Source: Ischnura elegans (Eukaryota; Arthropoda; Insecta; Odonata; Coenagrionidae). From it: a stretch of DNA of 64,000 bases. A program made the position numbers and the translations under genes. The notes beneath the pieces are model-generated. The model was not told the DNA's origin. It did no database searches and worked only from the letters and a program-made list of their open reading frames with translations. Below are positions 21,373-32,040 of this stretch, one piece after another; positions within the stretch are counted from its first letter, which is position 1, and each line of letters starts with the position of its first letter. The stretch lies in contig NC_060246.1 of NCBI RefSeq assembly GCF_921293095.1, forward strand, positions 113,750,941-113,814,940, written 5' to 3'.

Positions 21373-21733
21373 GGAAGAGGAAGTCATGCAAGTTTTCATT
21401 GAGGTATCGGAGGCAGCAAATTTTAATGATATCAAGTTAAATCCAAATAAGTGGGTTTTTTCCGAAAAAATCACTTTCTCTGGTTGCTCTTTTGATTCAG
21501 TTTGTTTGGAGTGAACACTAGGATAAAGCATATAGTGATTAGAAGGCTACATTAAGTCAAGCATTGGGTTTTTATGATCCAAAAATGGAACTAACATTGA
21601 CAGTTGATGCAAGTTCAAAAGAGATAAGACCAGCATTGCTTCAAGAGGGACAGCCAATGGCTTATGCTTCTTAGGCCATGACAGATATTCTAAGCAGATA
21701 TTCCCAGATTGAGAAGAAATTATTAGCCAAATG
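21373..21733 (+). repeat. Duplicated RT/RNase H segment, copy A
   Basis: Nearly identical (about 97% by eye) to 23912-24272. It covers the end of RT (AANFNDIKLNPNKW) and the start of RNase H (LTVDASSKEI with the catalytic Asp, then LLQEGQPMAYAS). Both copies share the same in-frame stops, for example TAG after YAS, so duplication followed inactivation. Confidence 0.8.
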
Positions 21734-21737
21734 CATT

Positions 21738-22570
21738 GTGTAGATTTCATGTGTGTATTTCAACAAGTTCATAAAAATAACTGGGTAAGCAGAGGTATCA
21801 ATCAAGGAAATTGATATAATAAGTAAAAGCAGGGCATGTGGAATGCAACAAGAAAACCTTTCCAAAGCCGCAAACAAAGGAGCTTCAAGGTAATCATAAA
21901 GGTGATAGCATGGAGATGGCCATTGTCTAGCATGCGGAAAAGTGTGCTCAGTGTAAGAAAAAAATGATTTTGCTAGAATGTGTATGTTACCAAACATAAA
22001 AGGCAGCAAGTAAACTATTGCTGGACTCCCATATATCCAGGAAAGTGAAAGTGACCACAAGATAAGAGAGCTTTCAATCGAAGTCACTTCAGAGAAGAAA
22101 CAAATGCAGGGAAGGGTTGTTTGGTGCACTACTACCCTTGAAGTCCACAGAAAAGTACCTATTTCAGGTTAAGGTAGATACTGGTGCACAATGTATGTAA
22201 TGTACTTAGTTTCCAGCAGTACACTGCTTCAGGAGTGAATGCAAGGTTATTAAAAATGTAATGAGGTAGTTACTTTGTACACTAATGAAAAACTTCCAGT
22301 TACTGGTAACTGTGTTTTCAATTGCAGGTTCAAAAAATTTTTGCATTCAATTGAACTTTATGAGGTGTGTCAGAAGTGTACCACTACTCTTGGGTTGAAA
22401 TCATCATGGGCTTTGGATTTGATTTCAAGGATCAAAGCATTACCAAAAGATACAAAAGGTGTAGCTCCCGCTAAGTATCATGACTCATTTAATGGTCGAG
22501 TGTACTGTCTTTCATAAAAGGTGGAAATTGTAATTGACCCCGAGGTGAAACTAATTGTTTCCCCTGCATA
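21738..22570 (+). pseudogene. Gag zinc-knuckle and aspartic protease remnant
   Basis: The zinc-knuckle region recurs at about 21918-21990. It is followed near 22168-22205 by FQVKVDTGAQC, the retroviral-type aspartic protease active-site motif (DTG). The segment 22275-22517 (YTNEKLPVTGNCVF, then ALDLISRIKAL) matches the protease-to-RT linker of Gypsy-type pol. A stop follows DTGAQCM. It ends abruptly near 22570. Confidence 0.7.
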
Positions 22571-23180
22571 GATAGCCTGTACATCGGTGGTGCACGTGCA
22601 TATATGTAGGTATATTAGCAACTGCATACCTAAAGATGAATGAATTACAAAAGAAAACTATGTATCCCTTTGCAAAGAGAAAGAAAAAAACCCTGTCCAC
22701 ACAGAAATGGGATATCAAGCTCCAAGCGTTTGGTTGCAAAAGGTCCCCCCTTGGCGAATTCACTGCTTTACAAGTGTGTGATCCCGTGGCATCGTGCTGG
22801 CCACATATTTGGTCTACGTGATTGCTTGCGGGTGCTCAGGCAGGACGAAGTAAGCGGGGGGGAGGGGGGGGGAAGAGGGGTAGGGAGGGCGGGCATGCCA
22901 TGTTCAAATTGGTGCTGGGAGCAGACTCAACACAACACGAGTGCGCACCAGCATATTTGGTGAGTAACTTGCAGGTAGTGTAACAGTGTAGCTGCCACCT
23001 CCACTACCTGCCCTCAGGATCCTAACCCGTCAATGCATTCAGTGCCATTTAGCAGCATTCATTTGAACTTCATGCCCTTTTTCATCTTCCTATATCTTCT
23101 CTAATGCACACCCTGAATATATAACCACCAGCCACCACTGCTGTACATTAGTTATACCCTAGAAAGTACCCGATGCATTA
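22570..23180. mobile_element. Unassigned ~600-bp insertion in Gypsy pol
   Basis: Gypsy pol sequence stops near 22570 and resumes near 23180 (KVKSEFHCME then IIKPVVKPTGW). The inserted DNA has a G-run (22855-22895) but no clear termini. TGCAT occurs at both junctions and may be a short target duplication. I cannot assign a family. Confidence 0.4.
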
Positions 23181-24430
23181 ATGTCCAAAGTAAAAAGTGA
23201 GTTCCATTGCATGGAGAGAGCACATATCATCAAACCAGTTGTCAAACCCACAGGCTGGGTTGGTCAAATGGTGGTTATTCATGAATAAAGTTTTGGGGGG
23301 CCAAGGAGAGCCTGCCCCCCCTCCCCCCCCCCCAACTTAAAGGTTCATACTTTTTCCGAAAAAAAAGTACCAAACCTGTAAATTCAAGTGTAATGAAAAC
23401 AAAAATGCCAAAAATTTAAATAAGTTAACAACATCATTTTCCAAGGGAGTGCCCTGGGGACCCCCCTGTTTCACTGGAGGGTTTTCCATAGCCGTACCTC
23501 CCAGCAGGGTTGCTGGTCCCCCAACATAAAACTATAATCTCCATCCACATGGTAATTAAAAATTAAAATGGTTTGCTAAGGATTTTTCTGGATCTTAGAC
23601 CACTGAATAAGGCAATTAAGAGGACTCACTTTCCATTCGCTACAATTGAAAAGACAATTGAAGAGTTGCAACGAGGCTGGCTGGCTAAAAACATTTTTGT
23701 AAAAAAAATTCTCAGTCAGGGTGTTGGATGCTTCCATTAGACAAGGAAAGCTCTTTGTATGCATTTCAAACTATCTGGGAAAGGTTTTTTTTTAAGAACT
23801 AACATTTGGTCTTGACTGTGCACCTGAATTTTTTCACAGGATTATTCCTCAAACCTTTGATAAAATCAATCATGATTGTCTCATTCAATATAATATTTTG
23901 ATATAGGGAGATGCAAAAGAGGAAGTCATGCAGGTTTTCATTGAGGTATCGGAGGCAGCAAATTTTAATGATATCAAGTTAAATCCAAATAAGTGGGTTT
24001 TTTTCCTAAAAAATCACTTTCTCTGGTTGCTCTTTTGATTCAGTTTGTTTGGAGTGAACACCAGGATAAAGCATTTAGTGATTAGAAGGCTGCATTAAGT
24101 CAAGCATTAGGTTTTTATGATCCAAAAATGGAACTAACATTGACAGTTGATGCAAGTTCAAAAGAGATAAGAGCAGCATTGCTTCAAGAGGGACAGCCAA
24201 TGGCTTATGCTTCTTAGGCCATGACAGACATTCTAAGCAGATATTCCCAGATTGAGAAGAAACTATTAGCCAAATGCTTTGATGCAACAAATTTAAGAAG
24301 GAAATACATATTAGAAAGGGAAATTACATTATGTTCAGGTGGAGACCTATTATAAATCACCAATTAGATCATTCGACAAACCACTTCACAAAATTCCATC
24401 AAAACTAAGAAGAATAATGCCCCAATTTCC
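23180..24430 (+). pseudogene. Gypsy-type reverse transcriptase and RNase H remnant
   Basis: Segments in order: IIKPVVKPTGWVGQMVVIHE (23205-23281); after an insertion, LLRIFLDLRPLNKAIKR (23572-23625, RT motif with LDLRPLN); a FGLDCAPEFFHRI-like segment near 23810; NPNKW near 23980; RNase H LTVDASSKEI near 24140; and the end of the domain (SFDKPLHKIPSKLRRI) near 24368-24415. The expected YxDD region near 23898 is mutated. Stops are frequent. Integrase is missing; the element ends near 24430. Confidence 0.75.
23282..23560. mobile_element. Small insertion with G- and C-run ends in Gypsy RT
   Basis: RT coding similarity breaks after VVIHE and resumes at about 23561. The inserted 279 bp begins near TTTTGGGGGGCCAAGG and contains a C-run and a second C-run further on, like the hAT-type MITEs of this window. 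Termini and target duplication could not be fixed. Confidence 0.4.
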
Positions 24431-25062
24431 ATACATTCATTGCTGCCTTTTCCTTCTAAAACTTCATGATCTTTCCTTCTTTCTTGGATACCGTGGCTGA
24501 TGATAAGTCTCTGCAAAGGTTTTGCATGTTGACCAGCTCAAGGACCTTGCCAACCTCAGTGCTATGAACTTCACCAGCCCTTTGAAGGCAGGTCCTGTTT
24601 AACGAGTTGCCGAGGCTCATTTGATTTTCCTCCATGTTTTCAGGGAAGAGATAGTTGGATGGTTTCCCACTTCCATTACAACAATGTTTTTTAAGTGCAC
24701 CATCACGTGGACTACCTTCCACCTGGCTACTACCCTTTGACCTACCTGTCATGAGTTGCCCAAACCAGGAGTAATTGAGAATATGCATATTCCACCAGTG
24801 TTGCTCTAGGGGTCATGAACAGGGCAAGCCTTTCCACCACATCAAGATTGTAGCACAAGGGAAAGGATTCGGTATAAAGCGGAAGTAATCAAGCAGGAAA
24901 GAGGAGACTAAATTTATTATTTCAGTAGACTGGGATGTGTCATCTGCATGGAGCTTTCCCCACAGTCCTTGCACAACAGTCGAAACACTTAGGCATCAAA
25001 ACATAACATATCAATCAACTTCCTTCTGTACCATATTGAAGTGGATTAGGTCTATGTGGCAA
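24431..25062. other. Unassigned DNA between Gypsy and LINE remnants
   Basis: A minus-strand frame 24456-24788 (110 codons) is open but its first residues and content match nothing I recognise. It may be the 3' region of the RTE-like element or an unrelated fragment. Confidence 0.35.
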
Positions 25063-28000
25063 TTAAGTCAGCCATACCAAGATAATCTCTGGAACCTGAT
25101 AATATTCCAATATACATTGTAATAACTGTATGAATTTAATTGCCCCAGCCCTACGTCTCTTTTTCCGCCTGTCCTTAACGATAATAATCATTTTTCCATC
25201 GTATCTCATGATTAATTTGTCCCATCTTCTACCTACAGTTATCAAAATACATCTCTCCTCTTCTACTCTTTTAAGAACTTCCGCAACACTTACATATCTA
25301 TCCATTTCAACCTCATCATTCTTCCATAATACCACATTTTTGAAAGCTTCCAAACTTGATTTGCCCTCTGCTGTCATCATCCATGCCTCATTACCATGAA
25401 GAGGCATGTTCCAAATGTATGTCCTATTAATTGTTTCCTAACTTTAATGCTCATATTTTCATTTGAAAAAAGATTCCTCATTTTGGATATCCTCTCTGCT
25501 TGAGCTATTCTATTGACTATTTCCATCTTCCTTCGCCCATCATTGGTCACTTGGCTACCAAAGTGGTAGATCTCATTCACCTTCTTAACTTAATAGTTTC
25601 CTAGTTTCAGGTTGGTCTCCACCTCTTCTCTTCTACTATAAACCAATACTTTGGTTTCTTTGCATTGATTTTCATTCACAACTAGTCATTATGTTCCCCA
25701 TAGTACACAGATGTTTCATCATGTCTCTTCTTCTGCTATGACTGCTATGTCGTTGGCAAATATTGCAGCATGCTAATTTTTTCACCAAGAATTTTCACAT
25801 CTGGCACTTTCACTTTTAGGTCAATGATAATTTTATAGATGAAAACTTTAAAAATTGTAGGGGACAGTGCACACCCTTTTCTCACTCCTTTCCTCATTCT
25901 TTCTTCTTAGCAGCTGTATCGACATTTAATCACAGCTACTTGGTTTTTATATAGACTAAGGATAATTCTCCGGTCATTATAAAACATTCCAATTTCTTTC
26001 AGAATTGTGAGCATTTCATTCCAATCAATGTTGATAAAAGCCTTTTCTAAGACCACATCCATGATGAATGTAGTTTGCTCTTCTCCATTCTCTTTAATAG
26101 GGTGGTTTCCTTTTATTTTTTTATTGCCTAAATCGAAAGATTATTACTCCTGGAGTACGAATTTCACACTTTTAGATTTTTAAATGAGGATATCTATTTT
26201 TTGCGATTAAACGAAAAGTGAAAAATTTCAAGCTCTCGTAAATGCAATGGCTAAGTAGGAATGATGGGAAAAAGTCTGTGTGACGTATTTCTGGTTCCCC
26301 CTGCCGCCTTGTGAGGTGACCTTGGGGCGAGGCTTGAGCACTGATATGACGCAGGCTGCTACCAGGTAGCTAAGTGCCCTGCTGGCTGGTAGTGCTTGGC
26401 TTAAATAAGAATAATTATTACCCTATCAAACGAAGGAAACTTTCCAAACTTAGGTATTTTTAATGTGTGATTATTAAGAGATGTTTCCCTGAGCTCTGTG
26501 CCTCATGCATGCATTAGTAATCTCAGACGATGCAAAACTCCTATCTACTCGTATAGAAACTAGGTCCCTGTGATGTCACGTGGAGCGGAATCGCATTGGG
26601 GCCAATCTGGCCTTTTTCAAATGAGGTTAAAATTGACCATTGCCATTTGTCCAAACTGGGATTTCTAAAACCAAATAATTTGTAATTATGAATACGCTAA
26701 TGGTGGGTAAGGAATCGCAGTCATTGCATTTCGTTTTCTTTGATGAAGGAAACTACCATATTCCAGCAGCTTCAGGGCCAATATGACTTCCCTTGCACCC
26801 TTGCTTTCCCTATCTTCATTGGTCTTCATCTAGGAGCTCCTTCGCTTTCCCTTCTTTTTTCCTGCAGTAGAATATTCATAATAGTATCTTCAATGCGGTG
26901 TTATGAATTAATATGCTAATGGTCCTCAAGTCTTCACATTTCTCCACTCTCTTCTTTTTGGAAATAGGAATGATGATATGTTCTTCTCAAAGTCCCTTGG
27001 TATGTTTCCTCAGGAGTATCTGTAGCATATAGTTTCGTAGAGCTGCGCCAACGTCTTTCCCCTGCATTCTCAATAAGTTTGGCAGGAATGTCGTCAATTC
27101 CAGATGCTACATTCATCTGAAGGCCCCTCATTCCAGTGTCAAATTTGGATCTTAAGATTGAGGCTACCATTACATCCTTTTCAACTTCACTTTCCTCTTC
27201 AATTATTTGAGAAGCAAGATTACTTCCAGTGAATAACTATTGTAGATTCCCATTCTTGACCTTCATAGCATTGCATCTATTGTGCTCTGATCCTTGAAGT
27301 GACTCTTCTCTATCCTATAGGCAGTACCTACGTTTCAACTTGAGAGGTTATTCCGCACATCTTTACAGATATTCTTCATACACATTTCTCTACCTTTCCT
27401 TGAAACTTATTAAGATCCTTATTTTCTTGTTTCCATGTTCCTTCGTTTGTTTTCACATTCTTACACTTTCTTACTTCTATGAGTTCTAAGACTTCATCTA
27501 TGATCTATGGATTTTTCTTGACGGCTTTTATCCTCCCAAGAACTTCTTTTGCTGCATCCTGTATTCCACTTCAATCCCTTCTCAGCTATCTTCCGCTAAC
27601 TTCTCAGTAACATCTGCTTTTGTTATAACCTCTACTGCTTCTTTCAATGGATATTGAGCCTCCTTCAATTTTTCTATCTGCCATTCATTCTTTGCAGTTC
27701 TGTTCAGTTCCTTGAATTTAAAGTGGAAATTCATCATCACTAAATTATGGCCACCGTAGATATTTCCCAGGACAGGTTTTGCACTCTTTCACCTGGTTCC
27801 TGAATCTCTTCTTTGCTAAGATATATTCTATTGAAGTCTCCTCACCTCTCCTGGTATTTCCCACTCATAATTTCTCCAGTTATGATTTAAAATTAAGTAT
27901 TGGCAACCACTAGATTGTATATATTCCATGCACAATTCAAATAACCTTTCTCCTCTTTCATTTCATTTAGCTAATCCATATTCCCCATTTATTTTTCCAT

Positions 28001-28465
28001 ATTGACCCTCTCGGACGACAGCATTCCAATCACCAAGATTAGTAAGATTCTCTTCCCTTCTTACCTGTATGATTACTTCCATGATATCCTCATATATTTC
28101 TTCTTTATCTTCATTATTCTTCATTGACATATAAGTCTGTACCACTATTGTATGTACCTACCAGTGCGGTCTAAATCTTCACCATGAATAACATTATGCT
28201 GCATCAGCTTTTCAGCGGCAATCAGGCACTCCATGTAAGCATTATCCCCATTCCGCCATTACCATTGATTGATCCAGTATGATTCATTCTCTAGCTTCTG
28301 CACCAAAAGTCTCCTTCTTCAGGCCACTTCATTTTGCTGACCCCTAATTCATTGAGGTTCATTCTTTCCATTTCCACCCTCAAGTTCTCTAGCCTGCCAC
28401 TGGGACCAAGTACACTTGTACAAAGCTGGTATCTGAATGTGCCAAACCTTCAATAATCACTGCAA
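25063..28465 (-). mobile_element. Decayed RTE-like non-LTR retrotransposon
   Basis: On the minus strand, from 28465 downwards, the order is an endonuclease start (SGRLENLRVEMERM; MKWPEEGDFW), an endonuclease segment with LGDWNAVVREG (27963-28145), an ASGIDDIPAKLIENAG segment (RT entry, near 27110), CEDLRTIS (near 26930), FIMDVVLEKAFINIDW (RT motif with Asp, near 26060), KGVRKGCALSPTIF (near 25885), FANDIAVIAEEE (degraded FADD box, near 25740) and YHFGSQVTNDGRRKMEIVNRI-like C-terminus (near 25570). Frames shift often. A MITE at 26101-26757 lies inside RT. The order is that of RTE/BovB-like ORFs. Confidence 0.75.
26101..26757. mobile_element. 657-bp MITE inside the LINE reverse transcriptase
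   Basis: Termini are GGTGGTTTCCTT and, at the right, the reverse complement of GGTAGTTTCCTT (one mismatch in 12). LINE coding similarity stops at the right border (LALKLLE) and resumes at the left border (ENGEEQTTFIMD). The interior is non-coding. No convincing target duplication is seen. Confidence 0.65.
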
Positions 28466-28468
28466 CCA

Positions 28469-29081
28469 AATCCATTTAAGTTAAAAAGAAGTCTTTGATA
28501 ATTTGTTAAATTTAATAGTTAGATACTAATATGTTTTGATATTTCTCAATCATATTTATTTCATTTTGATTTGTATTTTCTCTTTTTTTACCCTGTTACT
28601 TCTTAGTTGGGCAAAGGTAAAACCCACTAGATAAATAACGTAATTGAACTCCCATCCTCATAATTTAGTAGTGACATATGTACAGTAACTTTCAAAAGTT
28701 TTAGCACAACGTTTTTGGTGCCACCTCTGCTTCTTGAGAAATTTTAGTTTCCCCTACTCTTTTTGTTTTCCTTGGTCACTCACCGAAAATATTTCGTTTG
28801 CCCATGAAGATAAATTCACTCAGAGGGAGATGTTACTTGCAAATTAATCATTCTGTTTTGATGTATGTCAGATTTAATAATTACTTGATGTGCATCATTG
28901 CAAACTTGCCCCGGTTATCACTGTTTGTTATCCGTATTATGATACTTCCTCTACAAGCAGTTGCGGAGGACTAGTGAAATAGTATGTGAAAAAATTCTAA
29001 AGAAATATCAAAACATATTATAGTATCCAACTATTAAATTTAACAAATTATCAAAGACTTCTTTTTTCTCTTAAATGGATT
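28469..29081. mobile_element. 613-bp element with ~77-bp terminal inverted repeats
   Basis: The left terminus 28469-28545 (AATCCATTTAAG...GTCTTTGATAATTTG...) is matched by the reverse complement of 29003-29081 with a few mismatches. Its interior has no transposase. An inner segment at 28681-28710 (ACAGTAACTTTCAAAAGTT) looks like a Tc1/mariner terminus and may be nested. The target duplication is not clear. Confidence 0.65.
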
Positions 29082-29189
29082 CACAAATATCAGAATTTGC
29101 CCTGTTGTGTTGCTGTGTGCAATCTCCAAACATTAGGAATGCCATGTTTATCATACCACAGTCAATAATTAATTTCAAAATTACCTACG

Positions 29190-29560
29190 GGATGAACTTC
29201 AAACAGGGTTACCAAAAGGCTATGGCACTTACATTGTACTAATTAAAATAACAAATGATATCCAACAATCAAGTGATGACCAAAAAGTGATTGTCCCATA
29301 TGAATTTGACAGCAGCAAAGCTTTTGCCTCAGTGGATTACCATTTACTACTTCAATGGCTCGGAAAGTTCAAACTTTCACTTTCTGTACTTGGTAGGTTC
29401 TAAACTTATCTAGAGAGCTCTAATTGCAAGCAAGAAGTTAATGGCAGAGTCTGTCAGATTCTTACCTGTACTTCAAGATTGATCTTAGGCCGACTGCTAT
29501 TCTGTACTTTCATCAAAGATCTTCCCAGGGCAATATACCACGGTAAATATCTTTCTTGAT
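29190..29560 (+). pseudogene. Non-LTR reverse transcriptase fragment
   Basis: The plus-strand frame shows an FDSSKAFASVDYHLLLQWL segment near 29308-29365 (RT motif with AFD-like core), followed by ILGRLLFCTFIKDLP near 29480-29530, matching the usual GPLLFxxxINDLP. A stop lies between them. The fragment ends at the duplicated junction near 29512-29614. Confidence 0.6.
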
Positions 29561-30066
29561 GGTAAATATCTTTCATCAAAGATATTCCCAGGGTCATATA
29601 CTACGTAAAATATCTTAAATCTGTAAATAAAAAAAGTGATCTCTGGGAGAGGGGAAGACAGACTTTGGTGGGTAGGACAGTGTAGTAGGTGGTTATCACA
29701 AAAGACATTGGTAGGAATGCTCAGTGAAAAGAATGGGAGTATTTCTGAGGATCGGTACTTACCATTTGAAGCATTGTAAATGAAAGAATAGTCATAAGTA
29801 TTCCTCAGAGAGGATATTGGGGCCAATGATAGAGCAGACATTATTTCAGAGCAAGAAGAATTATAGAGGAGAGGAATGCGGTGTAGGACAACTGAAATGA
29901 AGAAATTAACAGGGTGTTCGAGAATTTGCAATCTGGAGGGATAGGCAGTGCAGTACATGACAGAGTGGTATTCGAGGATTGGGAGAATGTAACCAGTGAA
30001 TTTTGTTTTAATGGCAATAGGGTCAGTGACAGTAGTGAGCCTGTAAAGATCTCCTGCGACTGACAT
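29497..30066 (-). pseudogene. Non-LTR element C-terminal fragment, opposite strand
   Basis: An open 189-codon frame on the minus strand resembles the post-RT region of Jockey/CR1-like elements (YILPILEYHSVMYCTAYPSR near residues 25-44, then a shrinking C-terminal helix region). The first residues lack a start of their own and the 3' part runs into the duplicated junction. It faces the RT fragment at 29190-29560. Confidence 0.55.
29512..29614. repeat. Imperfect tandem duplication at a LINE junction
   Basis: ATCAAAGATCTTCCCAGGGC and ATCAAAGATATTCCCAGGGT start two ~42-bp units, about 60 bp apart, with AATATCTTTC shared between them. The duplication sits exactly where plus-strand and minus-strand LINE fragments meet. 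Confidence 0.6.
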
Positions 30067-30554
30067 AGTTGCTATTTCTATGCTTTTTTTGCTATAGTAT
30101 ACATATTGCTATTTGTATCAAAATTGATTGCAATGGCAAAGGCAAGAGCAAAGACAAGAGGCCTCTTAAACAACTTTAATCTATAAAATGATCAAAACTC
30201 AATTACCCTCATGCCTGTATCATGGATAAAAAATTTAATGCTAACTCTGAAAAATGCATTTAACCAAACACTGAAACTCTTTCTGGTAAACCCTTTGGAC
30301 TACATAAGACTACACAATAGTGTACGTAAATCCATCCATGATTTATTTGATCAAAAATTAGAACTCATTGAAAATCACCATAAAATCAGTGAGACATGTC
30401 AAATTACTCAAAGAAAAAAATTGAAAAGACTTTCACTAATTTAAAATCTTATCTCCTGATCTATCCTTTAAAAGATTGTGACAAACTGATTTTATGTATG
30501 AACTGGTTTAAATTTATTGGTTTGAATGTTCTGCATGCTCATTTTAATATACTG
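30067..30554. other. Spacer, nothing recognised
   Basis: Plus-strand frames 30211-30444 and 30396-30653 are lysine/leucine-rich and match no family that I can name. Confidence 0.4.
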
Positions 30555-30710
30555 GGACTAGCCATGGTGAAAACGTTACAGAGTCACCCGCAATCCACAA
30601 GTCAAGCAAAATTTCCACAGAGAAAAAATCATTCGCCTACACCAGGATTTTAACCTGGATTTCCCAATTTCTGGCCGAGTGCTATAGCCAGTTAAGCTAC
30701 CAAGACATCA
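30555..30710 (-). mobile_element. tRNA-derived SINE family B
   Basis: On the minus strand the head reads GTCTTGGTAGCTTAACTGG (A box-like), and the B box GGTTAAAATCC follows after 30-odd bases. The body continues into TTTTTTCTCTGTGGAA and GCGGGTGACTCTGT. A fragment of the same family lies at 5084-5186. The parental tRNA could not be determined. Confidence 0.7.
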
Positions 30711-31364
30711 TTCCCCTCCGTGGAAATTTTTGGACTATATCGCATAAGATGGTGTGGACTGCTGAGTGTATTATGCAACTAGCAGTCCAAGTTGTGCGCA
30801 CTGTGCAACAGCCGGAGAGCAAAGTCTAAACTAAGCTGGGAAGCTTCTTCATGCTCCATGGGACAGAATTGTCCCTGAGCAAATAAATGTCATCACATAT
30901 TATTATTATATACTGCAGAAAAGAAAATATGCAGACTAAAGCTTAAAAAAATCATTTTCAAACAAACTGGAAACATTTCAGGTAATGTGGCCACTGAAAA
31001 AGCTGTATTTGCGCATGAAATTTATGCCCTCTAATTGGCTGAATGGACTCATAATTCAAAAAGAATTATTCATAAGATTTAACTCTTCTTTGATAGGTTA
31101 AATTTAAAAAAATTAGAGAGCAACCATACTGATGAAGTGACAGAGCAAATGTATGAATTTTCTTGATCGCTTCCTCCTCCATCTATGTATTAACTGATCC
31201 CAGGTCATCCTACATTCATGCACCTTGAATATGAGTTTGATTTTGAATAAAGTGTATATATTTGTAACAACTATGATGCATTATTAACTTAGGTTGAGTG
31301 GTGTATATGGTGTGAGGATGAAACAGCTTGTTTAAGGAAATTTCTGACTATGACTGCTTCATGT
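30711..31364. other. Spacer, nothing recognised
   Basis: AT-rich DNA with no recognised coding or repeat structure. Confidence 0.4.
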
Positions 31365-32040
31365 TTAACCCTTTTACTGCTGTGGACGTACTTTTTCTTC
31401 CTCCCTGCCATGCGGTCAGCACTTTTGCCGAAGCACTTCGAAGGGTCGCTAATCCCAGTCGACCCTATCCTCCGCGAGCTCACCCACGCAGGACCGTCTC
31501 CTCGACCCTACGAGCAGGTAGCCTACCTCCCGAAAAGTGACCGCTCTGACTGCAATTTGAAAATCAATCACTCAATACGATCATCAAAAACTTATTGTTT
31601 TCATCGCACTCCTACCAATCATGCAATCAAGTACGTCTTTGAACCGTGTTTCTGTGATGAAAAATAACGGCTTTGTTAACTTTGCTAAAATGGCCATTTT
31701 TCCGGTTGTCCGCAGCCACGTTTCTAGAAAAGTTAACAAAATCGTTATTTTTCATCGTAGAAACACGGTTAAAAAGACATGCTTGATTTCTTGATTGGCA
31801 GGATTGCGATGAAAACAATCATTTTTTGATGATTGGATTGAGTGATTGATTTTCAAATTGCAGTCAGAGTGGTCCCTTTTCGGGAGGTAGGCCCCCCTAG
31901 GTAGGCTGGTAGACCCTTCCGAGGGGGTACCACACCCATCCTGGAAGTACCTGCTCCATGGGCCTAGGAAACGCATTTTAACATTTTCGCCGCATGTGAG
32001 GAGAAGGTTTTCGGAGATTGAAGAGCAGCGAAAGGGTTAA
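31365..32040. mobile_element. TTAA-type MITE with large internal palindrome, 676 bp
   Basis: The left end is TTAACCCTTTTACTGCTG; the right end read as reverse complement is TTAACCCTTTCGCTGCTC. TTAA lies at 31365-31368 and 32037-32040. Within it, about 31515-31693 and 31718-31895 are inverted copies of one another (for example AAAATCAATCACTCAAT on the left and its reverse complement on the right). The whole element can therefore form a long hairpin. It carries no transposase. Termini and target fit a piggyBac-like source. Confidence 0.75.

Larger units (their letters stand above)
19800..24430 (+). mobile_element. Decayed Gypsy-type LTR retrotransposon, rearranged and nested
   Basis: Gag, protease, reverse transcriptase and RNase H remnants occur on the plus strand, in order but interrupted. 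Gag begins at the ATG at 19800. The interruptions are a TTAA-type insertion at 20219-21068, a partial pol segment at 21373-21733, renewed gag zinc-knuckle and protease at 21738-22570, an unassigned insertion at about 22570-23180, RT start at 23180-23281, a G/C-run insertion at 23282-23560, and the rest of RT plus RNase H at 23561-24430. No integrase and no LTRs are visible. Many stops and frame changes show that it is dead. It is described here only as a remnant. Confidence 0.8.
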
